A stretch of DNA of 8,436 bases from Syntrophomonadaceae bacterium (GTDB lineage: Bacteria; Bacillota; Dethiobacteria; SKNC01): positions 1 through 8,436 of the forward strand of contig PWHX01000062.1 in NCBI GenBank assembly GCA_003555415.1. Direction: 5' to 3'. Positions 1 through 7,676 of the stretch are shown here, piece after piece (the first letter of the stretch is position 1; each line of letters begins with the position of its first letter). The notes under the pieces were generated by a model. That model did not search any database and was not told where the DNA came from. It worked only from the letters and a program-made list of their open reading frames with translations. A program made the translations under genes and the position numbers.

Positions 1-1899
1 ACCTTTCTGTTATGGGCTTTTTTAGCTGCTTTAACTGGGCTGGCTTTAATTAAGTGGGAAAAGGAATATGAGTCTCCGGTTATGTTCTTCCTTTTAGCAG
101 GACAGGTTTTTCTCCTTCTCTTTTTGGTTGTTCATAACCCCTTCAGGCTTATGTCTGGAATACCGGTAGAAGGGTACGGCCTCAACCCTCTTTTAATGGA
201 TCCCTGGATGGTAATTCATCCTCCTATAATATTTGTAGGTTACGCAGCCTTACTGCTTCCCTGCGCATATGCTTTAGGTGGACTGTGGAAAAAAGACTAC
301 CAGGGATGGGCTTCCCGAGCCCTGCCCTGGGCTGTTGCAGGATGGTTTTTTCTGGGAGCCGGTATTATTATCGGTGGTTACTGGGCTTATAAAGTGCTGG
401 GCTGGGGTGGCTACTGGGGATGGGATCCCGTAGAAAATGCTTCCCTGGTTCCCTGGTTAACCTGTACGGCTCTGGTTCACGGAATTTTAGTGCAAAAAGC
501 CCGGGGCTTAAATTTGCGGTCAAATATAGTTTTAGCGATCATAACTTTTGTTTTGATTATTTACGCTACTTTCTTGACCAGGAGCGGTATCCTGGCTGAT
601 TTTTCCGTTCATGCCTTCACGGAAACTGGCCTTAACCCTTACATGTTAGCCTTTATGCTTTTCTTTTTTATAATCGGCATGGGTCTTTTCCTGGCCCGTT
701 ACCGGGACATACCATCTGATTCCGTTGACGAAATATGGTATTCAAAGTTGTCTACTTTTTCTTATGCCATATTACTGCTCTCTCTTTCCGCCATAATAAT
801 AAGCATAGGAACTTCTTCTCCTATTATAACCGGCTTTATTGGAAGTCCGGCCAGTGTGGACACTTCCTTTTATAATTTAACAAATGCTCCTATTGCAGTT
901 TTGCTTGCCCTGGTTCTGGCTATATGTCCCCTGGTCAAATGGAGGAATAATGAAAATGTAAAGCTTTGGACCAGGCTAAAAGTCCCTACTCTTTTAACTG
1001 TTTTAGGTCTTGTGATTACCGTTATATTTGGAGTTTATTCTCCATTAAAGTTATTATTTCTGGGCTCTGCCTATTTAGCCCTGGCTACCAACTCTTTTGC
1101 TCTTTATAATGCTCTAAAACGAGGCATTAAAAACAGCGGCGGTTATTTAGCCCATGTAGGGCTGGCTCTTATGCTGGTAGGTATATTGACTTCATCTACC
1201 TTAGACCACAGCCATGTAATATCTTTAAAGCATAACGAAACGGGGGAAGCCTTGGGTTACTCTTTCACTTACCTGGGCTCAGGAGTTTCAGATGAAAATG
1301 AGGTTCAAGAGCTGCAGGTAAAAAAAGGCGATAGTTCATTTATTGCTACTCCTAGAATGTATTATACAGGAGAAGAGCCTGATACCAGACTTATGAGGGA
1401 ACCATATATAGCTAGAAGCTTATTTAGTGACCTTTATATAAGCCCCCTGGAGGAAAGGCTGGAAAAACCAGGCACCAACTTAACCCTGGTAGAAGGAGAT
1501 AGTATCCGGACCATGGGGTATGATATAAAATTCCTGGAATTTTATATGGATTCCCATGATCAGGCAGGAAAGGTACAGGTAGGTGCCGTATTAGAAGTAG
1601 AGAAAGAGGGTAATAAAGTAGAGATAATGCCTGCCATGCTAATGGAGGGGAAAGAAACTGAACATCTACCTCAAGACCTGCCTGGAGAAGAAAGCCAGGT
1701 TTTCCTGGAGGCTGTTGATGCTGACCAGGGGAAGGTTATGATAAGGATAGCCGAAAAAGATGCCCCTCCTCCTGAAACTATATTTATTATAGAGGTAAGC
1801 AATAAGCCGCTTATTTCTGTATTATATCTCGGTTCAATATTCTTGATGGTGGGGACATTACTGGCTTGCTGGAGAAGATTTTCTAATTATTCTTCATAG
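1..1899 (+). CDS. ccmF: Cytochrome c maturation heme lyase CcmF/NrfE family, 5' partial
   Basis: Integral membrane protein that, in the System I pathway, transfers heme from CcmE to CXXCH motifs of apocytochrome c outside the membrane. The reading frame is open from base 1, so the true start lies upstream; by comparison with E. coli CcmF roughly 90-100 N-terminal residues are missing, and 632 are visible. The tryptophan-rich WWD heme-handling segment is complete (WGGYWGWDPVENAS, bases about 400-445). Four histidines fall at the places of the heme-ligand histidines known in E. coli CcmF: in IHPPI (217-219), ALVHG (478-480), SVHAF (610-612) and LAHVG (1153-1155). Many hydrophobic segments come before a soluble, charged domain of about 200 residues (bases about 1195-1800), then one last membrane helix. 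The IHPP block and the length argue against the shorter CcsA/ResC or CcmC proteins. NrfE, specialised for CXXCK sites, cannot be excluded. The stop is 54 bases before hemA, so the heme genes may be read through from here. Confidence 0.93.
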   Translation, partial: TFLLWAFLAALTGLALIKWEKEYESPVMFFLLAGQVFLLLFLVVHNPFRLMSGIPVEGYGLNPLLMDPWMVIHPPIIFVGYAALLLPCAYALGGLWKKDYQGWASRALPWAVAGWFFLGAGIIIGGYWAYKVLGWGGYWGWDPVENASLVPWLTCTALVHGILVQKARGLNLRSNIVLAIITFVLIIYATFLTRSGILADFSVHAFTETGLNPYMLAFMLFFFIIGMGLFLARYRDIPSDSVDEIWYSKLSTFSYAILLLSLSAIIISIGTSSPIITGFIGSPASVDTSFYNLTNAPIAVLLALVLAICPLVKWRNNENVKLWTRLKVPTLLTVLGLVITVIFGVYSPLKLLFLGSAYLALATNSFALYNALKRGIKNSGGYLAHVGLALMLVGILTSSTLDHSHVISLKHNETGEALGYSFTYLGSGVSDENEVQELQVKKGDSSFIATPRMYYTGEEPDTRLMREPYIARSLFSDLYISPLEERLEKPGTNLTLVEGDSIRTMGYDIKFLEFYMDSHDQAGKVQVGAVLEVEKEGNKVEIMPAMLMEGKETEHLPQDLPGEESQVFLEAVDADQGKVMIRIAEKDAPPPETIFIIEVSNKPLISVLYLGSIFLMVGTLLACWRRFSNYSS

Positions 1900-1937
1900 T
1901 CTTGTTCACTAAAAGTAACTAATAATGGGAAAAATAC

Positions 1938-1944
1938 TGGGGGA
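1938..1944 (+). promoter_or_regulatory. Ribosome binding site deciding the hemA start
   Basis: A purine-rich run TGGGGGAG ends 9 bases before the ATG at 1954, which is ideal spacing for a Shine-Dalgarno site. The in-frame GTG at 1945 directly abuts this run and would have no usable binding site of its own, so translation very likely begins at 1954. Confidence 0.7.
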
Positions 1945-1953
1945 GTGTTTTTT

Positions 1954-3273
1954 ATGGATGTTGATATTATTGTATTAGGTATTAACCACAAAACTGCTCC
2001 GGTAGAAGTCAGGGAAAAACTGGCTTTTACGGAAAAAGAGCTGGAAAGAGCCTTAAATTTTAGTCAAGACATAGACAGGTTATTAGAAACAGTAATTATT
2101 TCAACCTGCAACCGTACAGAAGTTTACGGTGTAGTGGAAGGCCTCTCGGATTCCAAACGATCTGTTATAGACTTTCTTACTCAATTTAAAGATATAGAGG
2201 AGGAGAAACTAAAAAACTGTTTTTATCTATACCGGGGCTATGAAGCTATGGTTCACCTTTTTGAAGTTGCTACCGGTCTGGATTCTATGGTTTTAGGAGA
2301 AACAGAGATTTTAGGTCAGGTAAAGGAATCTTATCAGAAAAGTATGGAAACGGACAGGGCAAATACTGTTTTCCATGCTCTCTTCCGGCAGGCCCTGACT
2401 GTTGGTAAGAGGGTGCATCGGGAAACAGAGATTAATGATCATGCAGCTTCCGTAAGCTATGTGGCTGTTATCTTGGCCAATAAAATTTTCCAAACTATTT
2501 CGGATCAAAAAATCATGGTTATAGGTGCGGGGGAGATGGCGCAGCTTACTTTAAAGCATCTCTGTGACAAAAGGGTAAAGGATTTAATTATTGTTAATCG
2601 GAGCCTGGAGCAGGCTAATAAGTTAGCAGGATTGTTCAACGGCCGGGTGGTGGGCTACAATTATCTTTTTGATATGTTGTTGGAAGCAGACATTGTTATA
2701 AGCTCTACTAGCGCTCCTCATTTTGTTGTTGATCGGGAAAGGATGGAAAATGTTATGGCCCGCCGCGGCAATAAAAAGATATTTCTTATAGATATTGCGG
2801 TACCCCGGGATATTGACCCCCAGGTTAAAGATATTGATGGAGTATACTTATATAATATTGATGATCTTCAGGCTGTTTTAGAATCAAATATGAAGGAAAG
2901 GGAGTTGGCTGCTAAGAAGGCCAAAAAGATTATTCATGAAGAAGCCCAGGAATTTCAGAACTGGTTGAATGCCAGGAGGGTTGTTCCTTTAATAAAAGCT
3001 CTAAGGGACAGGGGTGAAGATATTCGCCTGGATCACCTGGAAAGAACTATGGATAAATTAAAAGGGTTGAGTGAAAAGGAAAAAAAGGTTATAGAGAATC
3101 TTTCCAAAAACATTATTAATGACTTCCTCCGGGAACCGGTCCTGCGGCTAAAGGAAATGGCTGCCGAAGAAAATTCCGAAGAAAGTATTGATAATCTTTG
3201 TAACCTGTTTGACCTGGATATAGATATAGAGAAAGAAAAAAGGTTAAAAGCTAAAAAATCCGACAGGGGCTAA
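1954..3273 (+). CDS. hemA: Glutamyl-tRNA reductase HemA
   Basis: NADPH-dependent cytoplasmic enzyme that reduces the glutamyl group on tRNA-Glu to glutamate-1-semialdehyde, the first committed step of the C5 route to 5-aminolevulinate. With the ATG start the product has 439 residues, within the usual 400-450. The N-terminal catalytic domain opens with the family signature LGINHKTAPVEVREKL (8-23). The nucleophilic cysteine is C52 in STCNRTEVY, and the conserved histidine H101 follows. The signature GLDSMVLGETEILGQVK spans 108-124. The NADPH-binding domain has GAGEMA at 191-196, and a long helical dimerisation domain runs from about 310 to 420. A lysine- and acid-rich tail (about 420-439) extends past the domain. 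An in-frame GTG at 1945 would add only three residues and overlaps the ribosome binding site, so it was not chosen. HemL, the partner aminomutase, is not in the window. sirC begins 5 bases after the stop. Confidence 0.97.
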   Translation: MDVDIIVLGINHKTAPVEVREKLAFTEKELERALNFSQDIDRLLETVIISTCNRTEVYGVVEGLSDSKRSVIDFLTQFKDIEEEKLKNCFYLYRGYEAMVHLFEVATGLDSMVLGETEILGQVKESYQKSMETDRANTVFHALFRQALTVGKRVHRETEINDHAASVSYVAVILANKIFQTISDQKIMVIGAGEMAQLTLKHLCDKRVKDLIIVNRSLEQANKLAGLFNGRVVGYNYLFDMLLEADIVISSTSAPHFVVDRERMENVMARRGNKKIFLIDIAVPRDIDPQVKDIDGVYLYNIDDLQAVLESNMKERELAAKKAKKIIHEEAQEFQNWLNARRVVPLIKALRDRGEDIRLDHLERTMDKLKGLSEKEKKVIENLSKNIINDFLREPVLRLKEMAAEENSEESIDNLCNLFDLDIDIEKEKRLKAKKSDRG

Positions 3274-3278
3274 TTCTT

Positions 3279-3923
3279 ATGACCAGTTTATATCCTATAA
3301 ATTTAGATATAGAAAACAAAAAAGTTTCAATAATTGGGGGCGGAGAAGTAGCCTTAAGAAAAGTTAAAACCCTTTTATCCTTTAAGGCTAAGGTTTACGT
3401 GGTAAGCCCCAAGGTGATTCCTGCTTTTGAAGATTTAGCCGGCAAGGGTGAAGTAATTCTTCACAGGGAAAAATATAACAAAGGTTTCTTACGGGAAAGT
3501 TTCCTGGTTATAGGAGCTACCGATGACCCCCAGGTTAACCGAATAGTAGCTCGGGATGCTGAGGAGGAAAATATTCCTGTTAATATAGTGGATGATTTAG
3601 AGCTATGCACTTTTCTTGTTCCAGCAGTAGTTAAGCGGGGCCCCCTTACTATAAGTATTTCTACCGGGGGGGAAAGCCCGGGAATGTCCGCCAAAATAAG
3701 AAGAGACCTGGAGAAGATATACGGAAAAAAATACGGTTTGTTTTTAGAGTATTTAGGTAAAGTCAGAAAAATATTAATTAAAGAGATTCCTGACCCGGAA
3801 AAGAGAAGGGAATTAATAATAAAGCTATCCGACCCCTCCCTGGTTAGCTTGATAGAGGGGGAAGATTTAAGCCGCCTGGAGGATAAATGCCGGGAAATAA
3901 TAAAGGATTATTTAGAAAAATAA
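3279..3923 (+). CDS. sirC: Precorrin-2 dehydrogenase, SirC / CysG N-terminal / Met8 family
   Basis: Oxidises precorrin-2 to sirohydrochlorin with NAD+; some family members (Met8p, CysG) also insert iron to give siroheme. The 214-residue length matches stand-alone bacterial forms. The N-terminal Rossmann fold reads VSIIGGGEVALRK (16-28), with the glycine-rich NAD loop at 20-22 and A25. NIVDD at 102-106 lies where CysG and Met8p carry the conserved aspartate used in catalysis (D105 by alignment by eye). ISTGGESPGMSAKIR (127-141) is the second family block, and the rest is a helical C-terminal domain. AGGGG lies 9 bases before the ATG, and the gene starts 5 bases after the hemA stop, so translation is probably coupled. 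It works directly after the CobA half of the downstream fusion. Whether it also acts as ferrochelatase cannot be told from sequence; no separate chelatase (SirB/CbiX/CbiK) is visible here. Confidence 0.93.
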   Translation: MTSLYPINLDIENKKVSIIGGGEVALRKVKTLLSFKAKVYVVSPKVIPAFEDLAGKGEVILHREKYNKGFLRESFLVIGATDDPQVNRIVARDAEEENIPVNIVDDLELCTFLVPAVVKRGPLTISISTGGESPGMSAKIRRDLEKIYGKKYGLFLEYLGKVRKILIKEIPDPEKRRELIIKLSDPSLVSLIEGEDLSRLEDKCREIIKDYLEK

Positions 3924-3941
3924 GCGTTCGGGGAGATAATC

Positions 3942-4865
3942 ATGAAAACTTTGGTAGTTGGCACTCGAGGAAGTCAGCTGGCCCTGGCTCAATCTAATTA
4001 TATAATTGATGCCCTTAAAAGAGTTAAGCCGGATATTAACTGGGAACTAAAGATAATTAAGACAACAGGAGATAAGTTTTTAAACGAGACTTTTGAGAAA
4101 CTGGAAGGTAAAGGATTGTTTGTCAAGGAGATTGAAAGTGCTCTTGTAAAGAAAGAAATTGACCTGGCGGTTCACAGTATGAAGGACCTGCCTTCAGAAG
4201 AGGATGACGCCCTGAAAATTGCTGCTGTTACTGAAAGGGAAAACCCCAGGGATGTCCTGGTTTCTAACAAAGATCACTTTTTATCCTCTCTTCCCAGGGG
4301 AGCTGTTGTAGGCACCAGCAGTGTAAGGCGTAAGGCTCAGCTCTTAAATGTAAGGCCTGACTTGCAGTTTAGCCCTATCCGGGGCAATGTAAACACACGT
4401 CTTCGCAAGATGAAGGAGCTGGAGCTAGATGCTATTATCCTGGCATATGCAGGCCTTAAGAGGTTAGACCTGTTGAAGGAAATGAAAGAGCTGATATCTG
4501 TTAAAATATGCACACCTGCCGTAGGCCAGGGAGCCCTGGGTATACAGATAAGGTCGGATGATAAAGGGACAGAGAGCATCGTTTCCCTTTTAAACCATGA
4601 CGCTACACAAAAAGCCATAACTGCTGAAAGAGGGTTGTTAAAGTGCCTGGGAGGCGGGTGCAGCGTCCCCATGGGGGCCTATGCAGAACTGGAAGATTCG
4701 GTAGTAAAATTAAGGGGGATGGTGTGTTCTCCTGACGGTAGTTTATGCCTTAAAGATTATCAGGTCGGTCCAGTTTCCGATGCGGCCATGGTGGGACGTC
4801 AATTGGCCGAAAGGCTTCTGGGAAAAGGGGCCAAAAAACTAATCAATATGGAGACGGACAAGTAG
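3942..4865 (+). CDS. hemC: Hydroxymethylbilane synthase (porphobilinogen deaminase) HemC
   Basis: Cytoplasmic enzyme that joins four porphobilinogen molecules into linear hydroxymethylbilane, using a covalently bound dipyrromethane cofactor as primer. The 307-residue length is typical (about 300-315). Domain 1 starts with GTRGSQLALAQ (7-17). The catalytic aspartate is D82 in HSMKDLP. Arginines that bind substrate and cofactor carboxylates occur in GTSSVRRKAQ (R129, R130) and in IRGNVNTRL (R147, R153). PAVGQGALGI (192-201) is conserved, and the cofactor-attachment cysteine is C240 in LGGGCSVPMGA. All key residues are present, so the enzyme should be active. GGGGAG lies 6 bases before the ATG, and the gap after sirC is 18 bases. 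The product goes to the HemD half of the next gene. Confidence 0.98.
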   Translation: MKTLVVGTRGSQLALAQSNYIIDALKRVKPDINWELKIIKTTGDKFLNETFEKLEGKGLFVKEIESALVKKEIDLAVHSMKDLPSEEDDALKIAAVTERENPRDVLVSNKDHFLSSLPRGAVVGTSSVRRKAQLLNVRPDLQFSPIRGNVNTRLRKMKELELDAIILAYAGLKRLDLLKEMKELISVKICTPAVGQGALGIQIRSDDKGTESIVSLLNHDATQKAITAERGLLKCLGGGCSVPMGAYAELEDSVVKLRGMVCSPDGSLCLKDYQVGPVSDAAMVGRQLAERLLGKGAKKLINMETDK

Positions 4866-4899
4866 TTAAAATAATGATCCAAAAGAAGGTGCATTTAAA

Positions 4900-6429
4900 A
4901 TGACTAAAGGAATTGTATACCTGGTGGGGGCGGGCCCGGGAGATCCTCGCTTAATTACGTTACGGGGGATTGACTGCATTAAAAAAGCTGAAGTTTTAGT
5001 GTATGACCGTTTAGTAAACCAGTCTTTGCTGGACTATGGCTCCCCTGAAGCGGAGAAAATATTCGTTGGCAAAAGGCCGGACAATCATGCTCTGCCCCAG
5101 GAGGAGATAAGTAAACTGTTGGTGGAAAAGGCGCTTCATAATAAAATAGTGGTTAGATTAAAGGGGGGAGACCCCTTTGTGTTTGGCAGGGGTGGCGAAG
5201 AAGCAGAGCTCCTGGCAGAACAGGGGATACCCTTTGAAATTGTGCCCGGTATAACTTCAGCTGTAGCTGTACCGGCCTATGCCGGTATACCCGTAACCCA
5301 TCGAAGTTATGTTTCCGGGTTTTCTGTTATTACCGGCCATGAAGAAGACGAAAAAGAAAATACAGCCATTCAATGGGATAAACTGGCTGCCGGCAAGGAC
5401 ACGCTAATCTTTTTAATGGGAGTTAAAAATTTAGAGCTAATTGTTAGCCAGCTAGTTTCCAGGGGCAAATCTAGTCATACTCCAGTTGCCTTGATCAGGT
5501 GGGGAACCCTGGGTCGGCAGGAAGTACTTAAGGGCACTTTGGATAATATTGTTTCTATGGTTAAGGAAAATAACTTTAAGCCTCCGGCAGTAATTATGGT
5601 GGGAGAAGTGATTAACTTAAGGGATAAATTAAAATGGTGGGAAAACAAACCTCTTTCCGGCCGGGCGGTGGTGATAACCCGACCTCACCATCTTCAAGGT
5701 GGTTTCCGGGAAAAGATACTGGAGTTGGGAGGGGAACCGGTATCATTACCAACGGTAAAAGTTTTACCCCCACAGGATTACAGCTTGTTGGACGGGTTTT
5801 TGGAGAAAATTGATAAATTCCATTGGATAATCTTTACCAGTATAAATGGTGTAGAATACTTTTTTAATCGATTAAAGGTAAAAAAAATAGATTTTAGAGA
5901 GTTAAAAGGAGTTAAACTGGCAGCAATCGGGCCTAAAACAGGGGAAGCCATAAATGATTTAGGATTGAAAGTAGAATTCCAGCCCGCTGAATACCGGGCA
6001 GAAGCTGTTGCAGAAGGTCTTAAGGGTTTTACCAGTCCAGGTGAGGCAGTTTTACTTCCCAGGGCTGATATTGCCAGGTTGGAGCTGCCCCGGGCTTTAA
6101 AGGAAATGGGACTGGACGTGCACGAGGTTACAACATATTATAATGAATTACCCGAAGACAGGGGTGATTTTAATTTTGAGGAATTACTATCTGGAAGTAA
6201 AAAGCCTATTATCACCTTTTCCAGCTCCTCTACGGTGCGAAACTTTATGAAACTATTAGTGGATGGTGGCAAGGAAATGGTTAAAGGCGCTGTTTTGGCC
6301 AGTATAGGACCCATAACCAGCGAAACCATAAGGTCTTTTGGTTTAAATGTAGATATCGAAGCCTCCAGTTACACCATGGATGGTCTGCTGGAGGAAATTC
6401 TAAAATACACAGAAACCAATGAATATTAA
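4900..6429 (+). CDS. cobA-hemD: Fused uroporphyrinogen-III C-methyltransferase / uroporphyrinogen-III synthase (CobA-HemD)
   Basis: Bifunctional 509-residue protein. The N-terminal part (about 1-245) is an SAM-dependent methyltransferase that adds methyl groups at C2 and C7 of uroporphyrinogen III to give precorrin-2. It carries YLVGAGPGDPRLITLRG (7-23), YDRLV (35-39), VVRLKGGDPFVFGRGGEE (84-101), PGITSAVAVPAYAGIPVTHR (116-135) and ITGHE (144-148), all hallmarks of the CobA/SUMT family. The C-terminal part (about 252-505) is HemD, which inverts ring D and cyclises hydroxymethylbilane. HemD diverges strongly; recognisable pieces are GRAVVITRP (254-262), IFTSINGVEYF (311-321), AAIGPKTGEA (341-350), LLPRAD (385-390), TTYYN (411-415), TFSSSSTVRNF (439-449) and ASIGPITSETIRSFG (467-481). 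The fusion places ring closure and the siroheme/cobalamin branch step on one chain. This arrangement is known in Firmicutes. AAGAAGGTG ends 8 bases before the ATG, and the gap after hemC is 34 bases. Confidence 0.96.
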   Translation: MTKGIVYLVGAGPGDPRLITLRGIDCIKKAEVLVYDRLVNQSLLDYGSPEAEKIFVGKRPDNHALPQEEISKLLVEKALHNKIVVRLKGGDPFVFGRGGEEAELLAEQGIPFEIVPGITSAVAVPAYAGIPVTHRSYVSGFSVITGHEEDEKENTAIQWDKLAAGKDTLIFLMGVKNLELIVSQLVSRGKSSHTPVALIRWGTLGRQEVLKGTLDNIVSMVKENNFKPPAVIMVGEVINLRDKLKWWENKPLSGRAVVITRPHHLQGGFREKILELGGEPVSLPTVKVLPPQDYSLLDGFLEKIDKFHWIIFTSINGVEYFFNRLKVKKIDFRELKGVKLAAIGPKTGEAINDLGLKVEFQPAEYRAEAVAEGLKGFTSPGEAVLLPRADIARLELPRALKEMGLDVHEVTTYYNELPEDRGDFNFEELLSGSKKPIITFSSSSTVRNFMKLLVDGGKEMVKGAVLASIGPITSETIRSFGLNVDIEASSYTMDGLLEEILKYTETNEY

Positions 6430-6479
6430 AAATAAGCCTGTTAAAAAGAAAGAGACTGAACAGGTAGAGGGGGAAGCTC

Positions 6480-7658
6480 ATGATTAGTTTTACTAAGCTC
6501 TTATGCGGATCAAATTATTATGGAGACCAGCTGAGATACTGTAGCGGTGCAGCCCGGGAAATACATGGAACATCCCCCGGCAGGGGCCCTGTTGTTATCT
6601 GGAATGCTACCCAAAGCTGCAACTTAAACTGCAAACACTGTTATGCAAGTTCAGATGGGAAAAAATATACAGGAGAATTGACCCGGGAAGAAGGTCTTAA
6701 ATTTATGGAAGACCTGGCAGATTTTAAAGTTCCTGTTGTCTTGTTTTCAGGGGGGGAACCTCTTTTAAAGGAGGATTTTTTTGACCTGACCTCCAAAGCT
6801 TCTAAGCTGGGCATGAGGGTTACCATATCCACTAATGGCACCCTGATAACCAGAGATGTTGCTAAAAAAATAAAGAGGGAAGGCGTCGGTTATGTGGGAA
6901 TAAGCCTGGATGGGATAGGAGAGCTTAATGACCGTTTCCGTGGCAAAAAAGGCGCTTTTGAAGAGGCTTTGGAGGGAATCAGGGCCTGCCGGGAAGCCGA
7001 CCAGAAGGTTGGACTTCGCTTTACTATAAACCGTCATAACTATAAAGAAATAGAAGATATATTTTACCTGATTGAAGAAGAAGGAATCCCGCGGATTTGT
7101 TTTTATCACCTGGTTTACAGTGGGAGAGGTAAGGAAATGATGGAGGAAGATATTTCCCACGAAGAAACCCGGGAAATATTAGACTTGATCATGGAAAAGA
7201 CCCTTGATTTTTCCCGCCGGGGTAAGGAAAAAGAAATACTTACCGTAGATAACCATGCAGATGGTGTTTATTTATATCTTAAAATGAAAAAAGATAATCC
7301 TGAAAAAGCTGAAGAGATAAGAGGCCTTCTGGAAGTGAATGGCGGTAACAGGAGCGGTATGGCCGTTGGGGCCGTTGACAGCTTTGGGAACGTTTACCCC
7401 GACCAGTTTACCCGGAATCACGCTCTGGGTAATGTAAAAGAAGGAAGTTTTCGAGATATCTGGACAAACGGAAGCAATACCTTACTGGCACACTTAAGGA
7501 ACAGGAAGCCTCTTTTAAAGGGAAGGTGTGGGGAGTGCCAGTGGTTGAATTTGTGTAATGGTAACTTCAGGGCCAGGGCGGAAGGATTTACAGGGGATTA
7601 CTGGGAATCAGATCCAGCCTGCTATTTAACCAATGAGGAAATAGGTGTTAAAGAATAA
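6480..7658 (+). CDS. ahbC: Radical SAM enzyme of the AhbC/NirJ1 type (12,18-didecarboxysiroheme deacetylase)
   Basis: Probable enzyme of the alternative heme pathway that removes the two acetate side chains of didecarboxysiroheme to yield Fe-coproporphyrin III, using a 4Fe-4S cluster and SAM. The 392-residue protein has the radical SAM triad CNLNCKHC (C47, C51, C54) and the SAM-binding FSGGEPLL (89-96), with STNGT (117-121) and GISLDG (140-145) in the barrel. The C-terminal SPASM/twitch-like domain carries C350, C353, C359 and C381, in GRCGECQWLNLC and DPACYL, which fit an auxiliary cluster. The opening MISFTKLLCG and the ending ACYLTNEEIG resemble NirJ1/AhbC proteins as I recall them. GAGGGGG ends 6 bases before the ATG. 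Its place between cobA-hemD and hemB supports a tetrapyrrole role. NirJ (heme d1 synthesis) and AhbD/NirJ2 are close relatives; the NirJ1 assignment rests on resemblance and context, not on a tree. Confidence 0.87.
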   Translation: MISFTKLLCGSNYYGDQLRYCSGAAREIHGTSPGRGPVVIWNATQSCNLNCKHCYASSDGKKYTGELTREEGLKFMEDLADFKVPVVLFSGGEPLLKEDFFDLTSKASKLGMRVTISTNGTLITRDVAKKIKREGVGYVGISLDGIGELNDRFRGKKGAFEEALEGIRACREADQKVGLRFTINRHNYKEIEDIFYLIEEEGIPRICFYHLVYSGRGKEMMEEDISHEETREILDLIMEKTLDFSRRGKEKEILTVDNHADGVYLYLKMKKDNPEKAEEIRGLLEVNGGNRSGMAVGAVDSFGNVYPDQFTRNHALGNVKEGSFRDIWTNGSNTLLAHLRNRKPLLKGRCGECQWLNLCNGNFRARAEGFTGDYWESDPACYLTNEEIGVKE

Positions 7659-7676
7659 TTATAAGGGGTGTCAGAA

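Noticed and set aside
1902..1926. Possible hemA promoter: TTGTTC at 1902-1907 and AATAAT at 1921-1926.
   Set aside because: The spacing is only 13 bases, too short for a standard promoter, and AT-rich matches of this kind are expected by chance.
1945..1953. GTG at 1945 as the hemA start, adding three residues.
   Set aside because: It abuts the purine-rich ribosome binding site and lies before the family-typical N-terminus; the ATG at 1954 has correct spacing.
3636..3682. GC-rich palindromic runs (GGGGCCCC, and CCGGG with CCCGG) that might form a terminator.
   Set aside because: They lie inside the conserved coding region of sirC, encode the family block ISTGGESPG, and are not followed by a T run.
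4337..4672. 111-codon open frame on the minus strand within hemC.
   Set aside because: It is antisense to the conserved active-site region of hemC and has low-complexity composition without family features.
4874..4903. Nine-codon mini reading frame (MIQKKVHLK) whose TGA overlaps the cobA-hemD ATG as ATGA, a possible coupling leader.
   Set aside because: No Shine-Dalgarno sequence precedes it and such short frames are common by chance; it would need ribosome profiling or conservation to be taken up.
6437..6464. Inverted repeat CCTGTT/AACAGG in the gap before the radical SAM gene, possible hairpin or operator.
   Set aside because: Only six base pairs with a 16-base loop and no T run; it does not cover the ribosome binding site and could easily arise by chance.
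6765..7160. 131-codon open frame on the minus strand within the radical SAM gene.
   Set aside because: It lies wholly inside a strongly supported plus-strand gene, has no recognisable motif, and is a shadow of that gene's codon pattern.
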